NCBI GenBank assembly: GCA_049840595.1
Contig: JASGKO010000006.1
Location: 27,074 to 91,073, forward strand
Origin: JASGKO01 sp049840595
Lineage (GTDB): Bacteria; Verrucomicrobiota; Verrucomicrobiia; Chthoniobacterales; Chthoniobacteraceae
Direction: 5' to 3'
Length of the DNA: 64,000 nucleotides
Positions 26,658-36,483 of this stretch are shown piece by piece; positions within the stretch are counted from its first letter, which is position 1, and every line of letters starts with the position of its first letter. The position numbers were made by a program, and so were the translations under genes. Below the pieces are notes generated by a model. That model was not told the origin of the DNA and did no database searches. It worked only from the letters and a program-made list of their open reading frames with translations.

Positions 26658-27248
26658 CTAATCCCGCAGGAGCTTTGCCACCAGCGCGAGGCTGTTCCGT
26701 TGCGAGACCATCAGCGGATGGGCGAGGGAGAAAAGGCAATAGTTGGCACCCGCCGGCATTTGCGAGCTGGTCGCCGGGATGATGATGAGATCCAGCGGCG
26801 TCCAAAGGGAAGCGTAGCGCACCTTTTCCAGCATGGAGGAGTCGGCATTCAGTGCGGCCAGAAAAGGACTGCCGATGCGCATCTGGGCCACGCCGGGCGA
26901 GTTCGACAGCCACGCGAAGGCGGTCCCATGATTGGGGGCGGAAATGGTAATGAAATGCGTGACCCGGTGCAGGCCGCCCAGCCGCTGCACGTAGTAGCGA
27001 CTGACGATTCCGCCCATGCTAAAACCGATGAGCCGGAACGGCTCGGTTCTGCCAATCTGCGCGTCGATATAATCGCGGAGTTGCAGCGCCAGCTGGTCGA
27101 GCCCTGCTGCGCCATTATTCGGCGTGAGGGCCGGAGTGAAGGTGCGATAGCCTTCGGCCTGCAAATACGCTGCCATGCGCTGCATCTTTTTCGCCGTATC
27201 GTGGATGCCATGCACGAGGACGACGTTCCTCGTCGGGAGGTCGCTCAT
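26658..27248 (-). CDS. Alpha/beta hydrolase, lipase-like
   Basis: 196 residues, compact for the fold. The N-terminal oxyanion strand is NVVLVHGIHDTAKKM; the nucleophile elbow is RLIGFSMGGIVSRYYVQRL with Ser in GFSMGG; SAPNHGTAFAW follows as in triacylglycerol-lipase/PGAP1-like proteins. A His near AHPLMV may complete the triad. There is no signal peptide. The start overlaps the stop of the upstream glycosidase-like gene by four bases, so they are probably co-translated. Substrate is unknown. Confidence 0.85.
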   Translation of the reverse strand: MSDLPTRNVVLVHGIHDTAKKMQRMAAYLQAEGYRTFTPALTPNNGAAGLDQLALQLRDYIDAQIGRTEPFRLIGFSMGGIVSRYYVQRLGGLHRVTHFITISAPNHGTAFAWLSNSPGVAQMRIGSPFLAALNADSSMLEKVRYASLWTPLDLIIIPATSSQMPAGANYCLFSLAHPLMVSQRNSLALVAKLLRD

Positions 27249-28864
27249 TTTCGCGCGGCCTTGGTGCCCTCGTTGTAAATCTCGCGGATCGGACGGTTCC
27301 AGTCTTCATCTTTGAAGAAGGCTCGGAAGAGCAGGATGTCCCCGCGCCGGACCCCGGCGACGATTTCTTCTTTCCGCTGTTTGATCGGCCCCTCGGTGGG
27401 ATTGATGATGCTAAAGGCTTTCGGGTAAATATTGAGCGTGGATTGCGGGGTGGCGGCGAAGCCGCCGAAGGTATGTTCGCGCAGTTCTCGATAGGGCGCG
27501 CACACGCTCCAGCCAGCGGGGGTGGGGAACTCGGGGATGAGCAGCACATCGGGGTGCAGCTTTGCGAGCCGCTTCCACTCGGTGGCGGAAATGAGGCGAT
27601 CGGAAACCTGACCGTCGCGCTTGTAGAAATAGTGGACCGAGGAATCGACGTAGAAGAGCGTGCAACCCCAGCGCTTTTGCGCGTAGTCGATCTTCTGGCT
27701 CATCTCGGCGATGAAATCGAAGCCCATCTGGTCGTGGGTCCATTTTTTGGGATCGTTCCAATCCGGCACGATGCGTGAAGGACGGATGCAGATGCCGGTG
27801 CGCAGTCCCGCCTTGCGGAAGAAGGCGAAATACTCATCCGCCGCCGCGTCCATCTCCGGGGCGAGCTTGGGCAGCACGCGCGGGTCGCCGACGTAGTTGA
27901 TATTTGCATACTGCTCGCCCTCAATGTTCCACACGATCATCCCCTGGGCGTTCATGCTCTTGAGGATGGAGAGATGATACTTCGCCTCGGCCATCAGCCG
28001 CTTGGCAAAAGCTTTCCGCCCTTTGTCGCTTACCACATCGAGCAGCGGATCATTGAACCAGCCGCGCGGGTTCTTCGTCGTCTGGTGCACATTCGTCGCC
28101 AGCGACAGCATGCCGACCGGGCGGCGATCCGGCCAGTTGAGCTGGAACGGGATGGCCGTGGCGAGCTTTTGCATGAGGTCGCCCGCGATGGCAGGAAGGG
28201 GCGTCCCTGGCTTGGCGAAACGGAGTGAGAAATCGTATTCCTTGGTCGCGCCCGGCCCGATCTTCGGATCATCGGCGGAGTTCCACACGCAGGTCGTCAT
28301 GCGGATGCGGTAGGTGTTGATCCCGATGGGCGAGGTGAAGCCGAAGCGCAGTGGCTCGCCTACGCTGTCGTTGCAGGCGACCAACACGCCTTTGCCGTAG
28401 TCGGCGGGCAGGGCGGTAAGGTCGTCGAAATTGTCGCCCACCACCTCGAACTTGCGATCCCACGGGACACCCTTGGGCTGGGCCGGAAAAGTGACCTCCA
28501 GCGGTGCGGCTTCAAAGATGGAAATGGTATCGGGCGAGGTATTGGCGACGGTGAGGCGAATCTTGAGCATATCGCCCACGGGCTGATACACGCACTGCAT
28601 CGTCCCCCAGGGCGCCTTCAGCGTGCAGGTGCCGGTCTTGGGGTCGAAGGTCTGCTCGTTGCTGCCGGGAAGCGTGACTTCCTTGCCGATCGTGTCGGTG
28701 AGCATGACCTGCCCGGGCTGAAAGACGCCCGTATGAAGCAGTTCCACGCCATTGTAGCGCAGTGAGGAAAGTCCCTTGTCGTCGAAATGAACCGTTAACT
28801 CCGCTCTCGCCAGTGTCAGCATTGAGAGCAGAACCGCACCGAAGGCCGTAAATCGTCTAGCCAC
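27245..28864 (-). CDS. Exported glycosidase-like protein, TIM-barrel type
   Basis: About 539 residues. I choose the GTG at 28864, giving a convincing signal peptide ARRFTAFGAVLLSMLTLARA; other options are a TTG at 28894 or an ATG at 28822. AGGAGG lies right against the GTG, which is tight. The N-terminal half is a beta-rich sugar-binding-like domain. The C-terminal half resembles TIM-barrel glycoside hydrolases: MIVWNIEGEQYANINY, GLRTGICIRPSRIV and CTLFYVDSSVHYFYKRDGQ. No exact family is assigned and acidic catalytic residues cannot be named. It overlaps the corrected dnaB stop. Confidence 0.65.
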   Translation of the reverse strand: MARRFTAFGAVLLSMLTLARAELTVHFDDKGLSSLRYNGVELLHTGVFQPGQVMLTDTIGKEVTLPGSNEQTFDPKTGTCTLKAPWGTMQCVYQPVGDMLKIRLTVANTSPDTISIFEAAPLEVTFPAQPKGVPWDRKFEVVGDNFDDLTALPADYGKGVLVACNDSVGEPLRFGFTSPIGINTYRIRMTTCVWNSADDPKIGPGATKEYDFSLRFAKPGTPLPAIAGDLMQKLATAIPFQLNWPDRRPVGMLSLATNVHQTTKNPRGWFNDPLLDVVSDKGRKAFAKRLMAEAKYHLSILKSMNAQGMIVWNIEGEQYANINYVGDPRVLPKLAPEMDAAADEYFAFFRKAGLRTGICIRPSRIVPDWNDPKKWTHDQMGFDFIAEMSQKIDYAQKRWGCTLFYVDSSVHYFYKRDGQVSDRLISATEWKRLAKLHPDVLLIPEFPTPAGWSVCAPYRELREHTFGGFAATPQSTLNIYPKAFSIINPTEGPIKQRKEEIVAGVRRGDILLFRAFFKDEDWNRPIREIYNEGTKAARK

Positions 28865-30325
28865 CCTCCTGTGGTGCCCGGGTGCGGGTCTCAAAGCGAG
28901 TAAATTCCTTCAAGAACGACAGTGCGACTTCGCCCACCGGGCCGTTACGCTGCTTGGCGATGATGAGCTCCGCCTCGTCACCGGCTTCCTGCCGTTGCTC
29001 GTCGTCCTCGGCATAGGTACGCAGGTACGAACGAGTAGTCCGACCAGGTCGGCGTCCTGCTCAATGGAGCCGGATTCACGAAGATCGCTCAGGCGCGGCT
29101 TGCCGCCGGTGCGTTGTTCCGGGTTACGGTTGAGCTGGGCGAGGACGATGATCGGCAGCTTCAACTCCTTGGCGAGTGCCTTTACGCCCTGGGAAATCTC
29201 CGCGATTTCATGCTGGCGGTTGTCCTTGGCCTTTTTGGAATCGGATTTCAGGAGCTGGAGGTAGTCGATGACGATCAACTCAATATTGTGCATCGCCTTC
29301 ATCCGGCGGGCGCGGGCGCGCAATTCCAGAATGCTCAGGCCGGCGGTGTCGTCGATGAACAGCTTGCTGGTCGCGAAGGCCGAAGCGGCCCGGGTGATCG
29401 GCTCGAACTCATGCGCGGCGAGGAAGCCGTCGCGGATTTTTTTCAAGCTGATTTTGGCCCGTGAACAAATCAGACGTTGCACGAGCTGCTGGGTGCTCAT
29501 TTCCAGGCTGAAAACGCCGACGCCGCGGTTCAAATCCACCGCCACATGCTCCGCGATATTGAGCGCAAAGGCGGTTTTGCCCATACTCGGGCGGGCGGCG
29601 ATGACGATCATTTCCGCCTCGTGCAGACCGTCGGTCATCGCGTCGAGATCGCCAAAACCAGTCGAAAGGCCGCTGATCGCTCCCTTGCGGGCGAAGAGTT
29701 TTTCGATGGATTCGATGGCCTCCATCACCTGATCGCGGATGTTGCTTTCCTTCTTCTGCCGGCGCTTGTCGGCGATGTTGAAAATGCTCTTTTCGACCTC
29801 ATCGAGCAGGCCGTTGACCTCCCCCTGATCCTCGTAAGCGCGCGACGCGCACTCTGTGCAACTCTTGATAATCTCCCGCAGGACGTGCTTTTCCCGCACA
29901 ATCTCCAGGTAGTAAGTGACGTTCGCTGCCGTGGGGACGAAGGAATACAAATCCGCCACAAAACCGGGGCCACCCACCTGATCGAGAACCTTTTTATCTT
30001 TCAGCGTCTGGGTGAGCGTGATCATGTCGATCGGCACTCCTTTGTCGTGGAGCGCGATCAGCGTCTCATAGACGGTGGCATGGGCCGGGATGTGGAACGA
30101 CTCGGCGGTGACGCTTTCGATACAGGCTCCCACCACGTCGGCAGTGGGGGATACGAGCAGGGACCCGAGAACACCCTGTTCGGCCTCGGCCGAGTGGGGG
30201 AGCACCCTGTGAATATCTGGTAAATAACTTCCGGTTTTTGTCCCGTTATCCTGTTTCCTTCCCGCCGGATTGCTCCCGGCAGGTCGCCCGTTTTCTGCCA
30301 CCATGGATGGTTGCCCGTTCGACAT
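28857..30325 (-). CDS. dnaB: Replicative DNA helicase DnaB (frame broken near 29020)
   Basis: About 489 residues from the ATG at 30325; a GTG at 30358 is possible. N-terminal domain: LPHSAEAEQGVLGSLLVSP. Helicase core: Walker A AARPSMGKTAFALNIAEHV, Walker B region IELIVIDYLQLL, then IIVLAQLNRNPEQRTGGKP and DLRESGSIEQDADLVGLL. Past this point the frame shifts near 29020, where CGTACCTGCGTACC looks duplicated; the other frame gives TYAEDDEQRQEAGDEAELII, IAKQRNGPVGEVALSFLKEF and a stop at 28857, the normal C-terminus. DnaB unwinds DNA at the fork. It follows rplI, a common bacterial order. Confidence 0.95.
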
Positions 30326-30363
30326 GAATGAATACTGCTTGCTGTTCGATGCCTGCACAAAGA

Positions 30364-30391
30364 AACGGCCGATGCTTTAACATCGGCCGTT
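30364..30391 (-). terminator. Hairpin between rplI and dnaB
   Basis: The 11-base perfect stem AACGGCCGATG (30364-30374) with CATCGGCCGTT (30381-30391) encloses a 6-base loop. On the minus strand it follows rplI and is trailed by TTCTTTG, a weak T-tract. It may be a partial terminator or attenuator that lowers dnaB expression relative to the ribosomal protein. Confidence 0.55.
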
Positions 30392-30425
30392 GACTTTGAA
30401 AATTGAAAAACCGCGGCGGCCGAAA

Positions 30426-30971
30426 TTACTTCGTGTGGCGGGCCTTCGGCTTGGCCTTGTAGCCTTCCGTCTTGGCTTCCGCGCCTTCTTCCTCGGCACC
30501 TTCTTCCGCTTCGGCGTTGGCCGACTTGACGGTCAGGTTGAGGGTGGCGGTTACGTCGTGATGCAGCTTGATGGTCACTTCGTGGTTGCCGGTGGTCTTG
30601 ATCGGATGCTCGAGGACGATGCGATGACGATCGATTTCGACGTTGAGCTCACTCTTGATCTTGTCGGCCAGATCCTTGGCGGTGATGGAGCCGAACGCCT
30701 TGCCGTTCTCGCCGGTTTCCAGCGTGAGGGTGAGCTTGAGCTTGTTGATCTTGCGGCCCGTTTCCTCGGCTTCGTTCAGTTCCTTGGCTTCACGCTCGGC
30801 GCGCTTGGCCTTGAGGGTGTTGATCTTCTTGAGGGTGGTAGGCGTCACCTCGTAAGCCTTGCCGAAGGGGATGAGGAAGTTGCGGGCATAGCCAGCCTTC
30901 ACCTTCACGACATCGGCTTCCGCGCCGAGGCCGGGAATGTTTTCGATCAAAATTACTTCGGAAGTAGGCAT
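30426..30971 (-). CDS. rplI: 50S ribosomal protein L9 with a long charged tail
   Basis: 181 residues. The N-terminal domain is VILIENIPGLGAEADVVKVK followed by GYARNFLIPFGKA, the L9 signature. A long helix connects to the C-terminal RNA-binding domain, which ends near residue 150. A tail of ~30 residues, acidic (EAEEGAEEEGAEAKTEG) then basic (KAKPKARHTK), exceeds the usual ~150. It binds 23S rRNA at the base of the L1 stalk. It precedes dnaB. The other usual partners (rpsF, ssb, rpsR) are not present here. Confidence 0.96.
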   Translation of the reverse strand: MPTSEVILIENIPGLGAEADVVKVKAGYARNFLIPFGKAYEVTPTTLKKINTLKAKRAEREAKELNEAEETGRKINKLKLTLTLETGENGKAFGSITAKDLADKIKSELNVEIDRHRIVLEHPIKTTGNHEVTIKLHHDVTATLNLTVKSANAEAEEGAEEEGAEAKTEGYKAKPKARHTK

Positions 30972-31214
30972 AAATGTTAAAGTTTAAAAGTCTGCGTTCG
31001 TTAAAGCGGGTGGGATGGATACGCTGGAACCGATAGACTGTCAACCGAAGAATCTACACAAGATGCCCCAATCGATTTTCCGTTCCCTGGTTTTGGGCGG
31101 GAATGACCGGCAGGGAGGGCGATTAGGGCGTGAATTGTCCTTAAATCACCATCGGTTTTACCTTCGGCATGGAAGCTGCTGAATCAATTTTGCAATCCAA
31201 GACCGATTTTTATC

Positions 31215-34200
31215 GTGCCCGTCCTTTTCCATAACGCTCCGCTCCCGGAACAAGAAAGCGCCCGCCTGCGCGCGCTGCGGCGTTATGAGATCCTAGACAC
31301 GCCGGCGGAAAAGGTCTTCGACGATTTATTGAAGCTGGCGGCGCAGATTTGCCAGACCCCCATCGGCCTGATCACTTTCGTGGATGGCAATCGGCAGTGG
31401 TTCAAGTCCCGCATTCGCTTTTACACCCAGGAGATTTCGCGCGACATCTCCTTTTGCGCCCACACCATCCTGCAGGACGACGTGATGGAAGTGCCGGATG
31501 CCCGGGCGGATGAACGATTTTCCAGCAGCCCGATGGTGATTGGCGGCCCGGCGATCAGCTACTACGCCGGGACCCCGTTGCTGACGCCCGATGGGCATGC
31601 GATTGGGACGATTTGCGTAATGGACCGTGTCCCGCGCAAGCTGCTCCCCGAGCAGCAGGAATCGCTCAAGATTCTGGCCCGGGAGGTGATTACCCATCTC
31701 GAACTCCGTGTGCAGGCGGCCGAGGCGGCCAGCTACATGGAGGAAAGCGAGCGCTCCGAAATGGCTCTCCGCGAGAGTGAGGAGCGTTTCCAGCGCTTCA
31801 TGGACTACGGCCCGGTGGTGGCCTACATCAAGGATGAGGATGGGCGCTTTCTCTACGTCAACCGCCGTTTCGAAGTCGAAATGGGCGGCAAGCTGGAAAA
31901 GATCCGTGGCAAGACGGGCGAGGCATTTTTGCCTTCGGAGTACCGTCAAGCCGCTGCATGTGAACGACCGCCTGGTGTTGCAGGAAAACCATCCGATGGA
32001 ATTCATCGAAACGGTGCCCGACAAAAGCGGCGTGGTGAAGCAATGGCTTTCCTTCAAGTTTCCCATTGAGGATGAACTGGGGCGCCGTTTCCTGGGCGGG
32101 GTGTCGCTGGATGTGACCGAGAAGCGCAAGGCGGAGCTGCTCCTGCAGGAGAGCGAGGCGGCGTTTCGTGAGCTTTTCGACGAAGCCCCGGTGGCCTACC
32201 ACGAGGTGGATACCCAGGGTTGCCTGACCCGCGTCAACCACACGGAGCTTTCCCTGCTCGGCTATACGGCGGAGGAAATGGTGGGCAAGCCGGTGTGGAC
32301 TTTCATTCAAGATCGCATGTCTCCCGAAGCCATTCGGGCCAAGCTGACCGGTGAGATGCAACTGAAGACTTACGAACGCACGTTCCGGCGCAAGGACGGG
32401 ACGCTGGTCCCGATGCTGATCGAGGAACGTCTGATGAAGGACTCCGACGGCAAGGTCAGCGGCATCCGCTCCACGTTGCAGGACATCAGCCGGCGTAAGG
32501 AAATTGAGAACGAACTGGCCGAGGCGATGGACGTCGCGCTCGAATCCGCCCGCGTGAAATCGCAGTTCCTGGCGAACATGAGCCACGAAATCCGCACCCC
32601 GATGAACGGCATCATCGGCATGACGGATTTGCTGCTCGATACCCAGATGAACGCCAAGCAGCAGGATTTTGCCCGCACGATCCAAGCGAGCGCCGCCGGC
32701 TTGCTGCACATTATCAACGACATCCTCGATTTCTCGAAGATGGAGGCCGGCATGATGCGCTTCGATACCGTGGAGTTCGATCTGCGCGAGGTGGTGGAGA
32801 GCACGGTGGAAATGCTCGCCTGCCGCGCCTTGCAAAAGGGCATCGAGCTGCAATCCCTCGTCGATCACAACCTGCCCGAGCGGGTCTCCGGCGATCCGGG
32901 GCGTCTGCGCCAGGTCCTGGCCAACCTGACTGGAAACGCGATCAAGTTTACCGACCGCGGTGCGGTGCTGGTCGAGGCCACCCGGCGCCAGGATGAAAAG
33001 GGCCAGGTGACGATCTGCTTTTCCATTCAGGATACCGGCATCGGCATTTCGGCCGAGCAGCAGGACCGGCTCTTCCAGCCCTTCAGCCAGGCGGATGGCT
33101 CGACCACCCGCAAATACGGCGGTACGGGTCTGGGCCTCGCCATCAGCAAGCAGATCGTGGAGCAAATGGGCGGGGAAATCGGTGTGGAAAGCAGTGCCGG
33201 CATCGGTTCCCACTTCTGGTTCACCGCGCCCTATGGCCGCGTGGATTCCAGCCACTCCCGGCTGGCCAACTGCCTCGCCAGCCGGCGCGGGCTCGTGGTG
33301 GCGCCCGGGGAATGGCTTCGCCGCACGGTCATCATGGATCTGGGCGGTTGTGGCATGGAGATGGAGGGGATTGCCGATCACGGAATGGCCCTGGCGACGC
33401 TGCGCGGGAAAAAGACCGATCTGCTGGTGCTGGATTTTTCCCGGGACTGGTCCGCCTGCTCGGATCTGGTGCGGGAAGTCCGCGATGATGAAACTTTGCA
33501 CGGCACCCGCATCGTGGCGCTGGCCCCGCTGGACCGCGTGCCCGATACGCACGATGCCACGATCGACGCCTGGGTGGACAAGCCCCTGCGCATGCGTGCG
33601 CTGGTCGATGCCGCCTCCGGCGAGACGGCGGGATCGGCCAAGGCCGCCGAGGTGGAAGAGCCCGCCGCGAGCGAACGCGGGCCGCTGAGCAGTTCGCTGC
33701 GCGTCCTGCTGGTGGAGGACAATCCCGTGAACCAAAAAGTGGCCCGCCAGCTCCTGCGCAAGCGCGGCTATCAAAACGTGGTCGTCTCCAACGGGCTGGA
33801 GGCGCTCGCCTTCCTCGGGGCCAATGACTGCGACATTATTTTCATGGATTGCCAGATGCCGCTGATGGATGGCTACGCCACCACCACGGAGATTCGCCGC
33901 CGCGAAGGCCGCGACCGGCATACCTGGGTCGTCGCGATGACCGCGCACTCGCTGGATGGGGATCGCGAGAAGTGCATCGCCGCCGGGATGGACGATTACA
34001 TGAGCAAGCCGGTGAAAATCGCCACGCTCGACGCCGTGATGGAGCGCTATCGCATGGTCATCAAGGAGCCCGTCGTGGAAAGCGCCCTGGCCAGCCTGCG
34101 CGAGATGGGCGACGAGGCCATGATCGGGGAGCTGGTCGAGCTGTTTTTACAAAATGCGCCGGAGCATTTGCTCAACGCCCGCGAAGCCTTTGCCGAGGCC

Positions 34201-34410
34201 GATCTGCCCAAGCTGGCGCGCTCCATTCATTCGTTGAAGGGCAGCGCGAGCAACTTCGGCGCCCAGCATCTTTGCGAGTTGTGCGCACGGCTTGAGGCGG
34301 TGGCCCATGGACACCAGGGGGGCGAGCCCGCCTTTTTACTTGATGCCATTGATCATGAGTTCCAGTGTGTAGCGCGTGCGCTTGAGCCGTCGCGCCAACA
34401 CGTTTCATGA
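31215..34410 (+). CDS. Hybrid histidine kinase: GAF-PAS-PAS-HisKA-HATPase-receivers-HPt (frame broken near 31944)
   Basis: About 1065 residues. It starts with GTG at 31215; the GAF domain begins ALRRYEILDTPAEKVFDDLL. Two PAS domains follow, the second with ELSLLGYTAEEMVGKPVW. HisKA has FLANMSHEIRTPMNGIIGM; the ATPase has GGTGLGLAISKQIVEQMGG. Next come a degenerate receiver-like region, a true receiver (LLVEDNPVNQKVA, phosphoacceptor in IIFMDCQMPLMDGY) and an HPt domain with SIHSLKGSASNFGA. Near 31944 TACCGTC holds an extra C; without it PAS reads SEYVKPLHVNDRLVLQ. No membrane helix is visible, so sensing is cytoplasmic. It overlaps the downstream regulator by four bases. Confidence 0.92.
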
Positions 34411-34962
34411 AAATTCTGATCGCCGAAGATGATCCCGTCGCGTCGAGGATCCTGCAACTGACCCTGGAGTACTCTCGGGCACCAGGTGATCGTCGCGGAA
34501 AACGGCCAGCTCGCCTGGGAGCGCTTCGACAAGGAGCCCGTCCGCATCATCGTCAGCGACTGGATGATGCCCGACGTGGACGGGCTGGAGTTCTGCCGCC
34601 GCGTGCGCTCGCGCCCGAAGACGGACTACACCTATTTCATCCTGCTCACTGCCAACCATCCGGCGAAGGACAACCTGCGCAAGGCGATGGATGCCGGCGT
34701 GGACGACTTCCTCGCCAAGCCGCTCGATCGCGAGGCGATCTGGATGCGCCTGCGGGTGGCCGAGCGCATTCTCGAATACACCAAGCAAATCTCCCAGCTC
34801 CAGCAGCTCATCCCGATCTGCATGTTTTGCAAAAAAGTCCGCGACGACGGCGACTACTGGGAGCAGCTCGAGACCTACATCTCCGCCCAGACCGGCAGCA
34901 GCTTCACCCACGGCATCTGCCCCGATTGCTACAAGGATCAGATGCGCAAGCTGGGCTTGTAA
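34407..34962 (+). CDS. Response regulator with Cys-rich C-terminal tail (frame broken near 34473)
   Basis: About 185 residues after correction. It begins at the ATGA overlap with the hybrid kinase: MKILIAEDDPVASRILQLT. Removing one base near 34473 gives LEYSGHQVIVAENGQLAWER. Phosphoacceptor Asp is in RIIVSDWMMPDVDGLEFC and Lys in DDFLAKPLDREA. A short coiled coil leads to a tail of ~50 residues with four conserved Cys: ICMFCKKVRDDGDYW and HGICPDCY. There is no DNA-binding domain. The tail occurs on many environmental two-component proteins, function unknown; a metal or redox site is plausible. Confidence 0.88.
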
Positions 34963-34978
34963 ATCCAGCGAAGAGGAG

Positions 34979-35049
34979 CCAGCGAAAGACACGGGATAAA
35001 CGAAAATTTCAGAATTTTCCCTTTTCGCATTTTTCGCGTATCTGGCTGG
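34979..35049. repeat. Inverted repeat of the CCAGCGAAA type, copy 2
   Basis: The 28-base arms, 34979-35006 and 35022-35049, start CCAGCGAAAGACACGGGAT and end TCGCGTATCTGGCTGG. The element has the same arm order and similar spacing to that at 12662-12725. It follows the response-regulator gene and could end or stabilise its transcript. Confidence 0.7.
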
Positions 35050-35172
35050 AAAATTCTCCTGCTGGAATCGCTGCGTAAAAATGGTGAGGGAGTATAAAAA
35101 TGCGCATTAGCCGGTTCGGGCGGTTTGTAGCGTGGCAATTTTGGGATTATTTATTCATAGTGATTCCTCCCA

Positions 35173-36483
35173 ATGACCACTGATTCCGTTTTTTCCAAGA
35201 TCGCCGCCCCCCATCATTCGCTCACTGCGGCCGAGGTCGCCGAAATCGTCGCCGCCGCCTGTCCGATGGCGGATTACGAGGGCCAGCGCGTGCTCGTCAT
35301 CATTCCCGATGCCACCCGCACCGCACCGGTCGGGCTCGTCTTCAAGGCCCTCCACGCGCAGATCGGCGCCGCCGCCAAGGCTGTGGACGTGATGGTCGCG
35401 CTCGGCACACACCCGCCGATGACGCAGGAGGCGATTTGCGCCCGCCTGGAATTTTCGCCCGAGGAACGCGCCGGAAAATACGCGCAGGTGCAGTTGCTCA
35501 ACCACGAGTGGGACAACCCCGAGGCCCTCACCTCGCTGGGCGTGATCCCCTCCGCGGAGATCAGCGAGCTTTCCCGCGGCCTGTTCGCGATGGATGTCGA
35601 GGTGAAGGTCAACCGGCATCTCTTCGAGTACGACCGGCTCATTATCATCGGCCCGGTCTTCCCGCACGAGGTGGTCGGCTTCTCCGGCGGCAACAAGTAT
35701 CTCTTCCCCGGCGTCGCGGGCGAGGAAATCCTCAATTTCTTCCATTGGCTGGGCGCGGTGATTACGAACCCCATGATCATCGGCAACAAGTGGACGCCGG
35801 TGCGCAAGGTGGTGGACCGCGCGGGCCGCATGGTGCAGCTGCCGAAGCTCTGCTTCTGCCTCGTCGTCGAGCATGGCAATCTCGCCGGTCTCTTTGCCGG
35901 CTCGCCCGAAGGCGCGTGGGACCAGGCCAGCGAGCTGTCGCGCGCACTCCACATCGAGTTCAAGGAAAAGCCCTTCCACACCATTCTTTCCTGCGCCCCG
36001 CCGATGTACGACGAACTCTGGGTCGGCGGCAAGTGCATGTACAAGCTCGAGCCCGTGCTGGCCGATGGTGGGGAGCTCATCATCTACGCGCCGCACATTC
36101 ACGAGATTTCCGTCGTCCACGGCCGCCTCATCGAGGAGGTCGGCTACCATTGCTGCGAGTATTTCCGCCAGCAGTGGGACCGGTTCAAGGATTACCCCTG
36201 GGGGGTAATCGCCCACTCCACCCACGTGCGCGGCATCGGCAGGTTTGAGGATGGCGTGGAAAAGTGCCGCGCCAAAGTCACGCTCGCCACCGGCATCCCG
36301 CGCGAGATTTGCGAGAAGATCAATCTCGGCTACCGCGATCCGGCGACGATCAATCCCGCCGATTACGCCAACCGTGAGGACGAAGGCGTGCTGCTCGTGC
36401 CGAAGGCCGGCGAGATGCTCTACCAGTTGCGCCAGCCCGCGCCCTGGGCCGATCTCTCACAGTTCCAATCCACGCAGGACTGA
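35173..36483 (+). CDS. LarA-family nickel-pincer racemase/epimerase
   Basis: 436 residues. The core motifs of the LarA (DUF2088) family are VLVIIPDATRTAP, KAVDVMVALGTHPPM, and HEVVGFSGGNKYLFPGVAGE, where the SGGxK lysine is the known attachment point of the nickel-pincer nucleotide. The second half has YAPHIHEISVVHG and HSTHVRGIGRF. Characterised members racemise lactate, malate or hydroxyglutarate, or epimerise gluconate at C2. The stop overlaps the next ATG (TGATG), a kinase of the gluconate/xylulose type, which favours a sugar-acid substrate. The cofactor genes larB, larC and larE are not in the window. Confidence 0.88.
   Translation: MTTDSVFSKIAAPHHSLTAAEVAEIVAAACPMADYEGQRVLVIIPDATRTAPVGLVFKALHAQIGAAAKAVDVMVALGTHPPMTQEAICARLEFSPEERAGKYAQVQLLNHEWDNPEALTSLGVIPSAEISELSRGLFAMDVEVKVNRHLFEYDRLIIIGPVFPHEVVGFSGGNKYLFPGVAGEEILNFFHWLGAVITNPMIIGNKWTPVRKVVDRAGRMVQLPKLCFCLVVEHGNLAGLFAGSPEGAWDQASELSRALHIEFKEKPFHTILSCAPPMYDELWVGGKCMYKLEPVLADGGELIIYAPHIHEISVVHGRLIEEVGYHCCEYFRQQWDRFKDYPWGVIAHSTHVRGIGRFEDGVEKCRAKVTLATGIPREICEKINLGYRDPATINPADYANREDEGVLLVPKAGEMLYQLRQPAPWADLSQFQSTQD

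Noticed and set aside
27245..28894. Start at 28894 for the glycosidase-like gene
   Set aside because: It is a TTG lying inside the corrected dnaB end; the GTG at 28864 gives a better signal peptide, though this is not certain.
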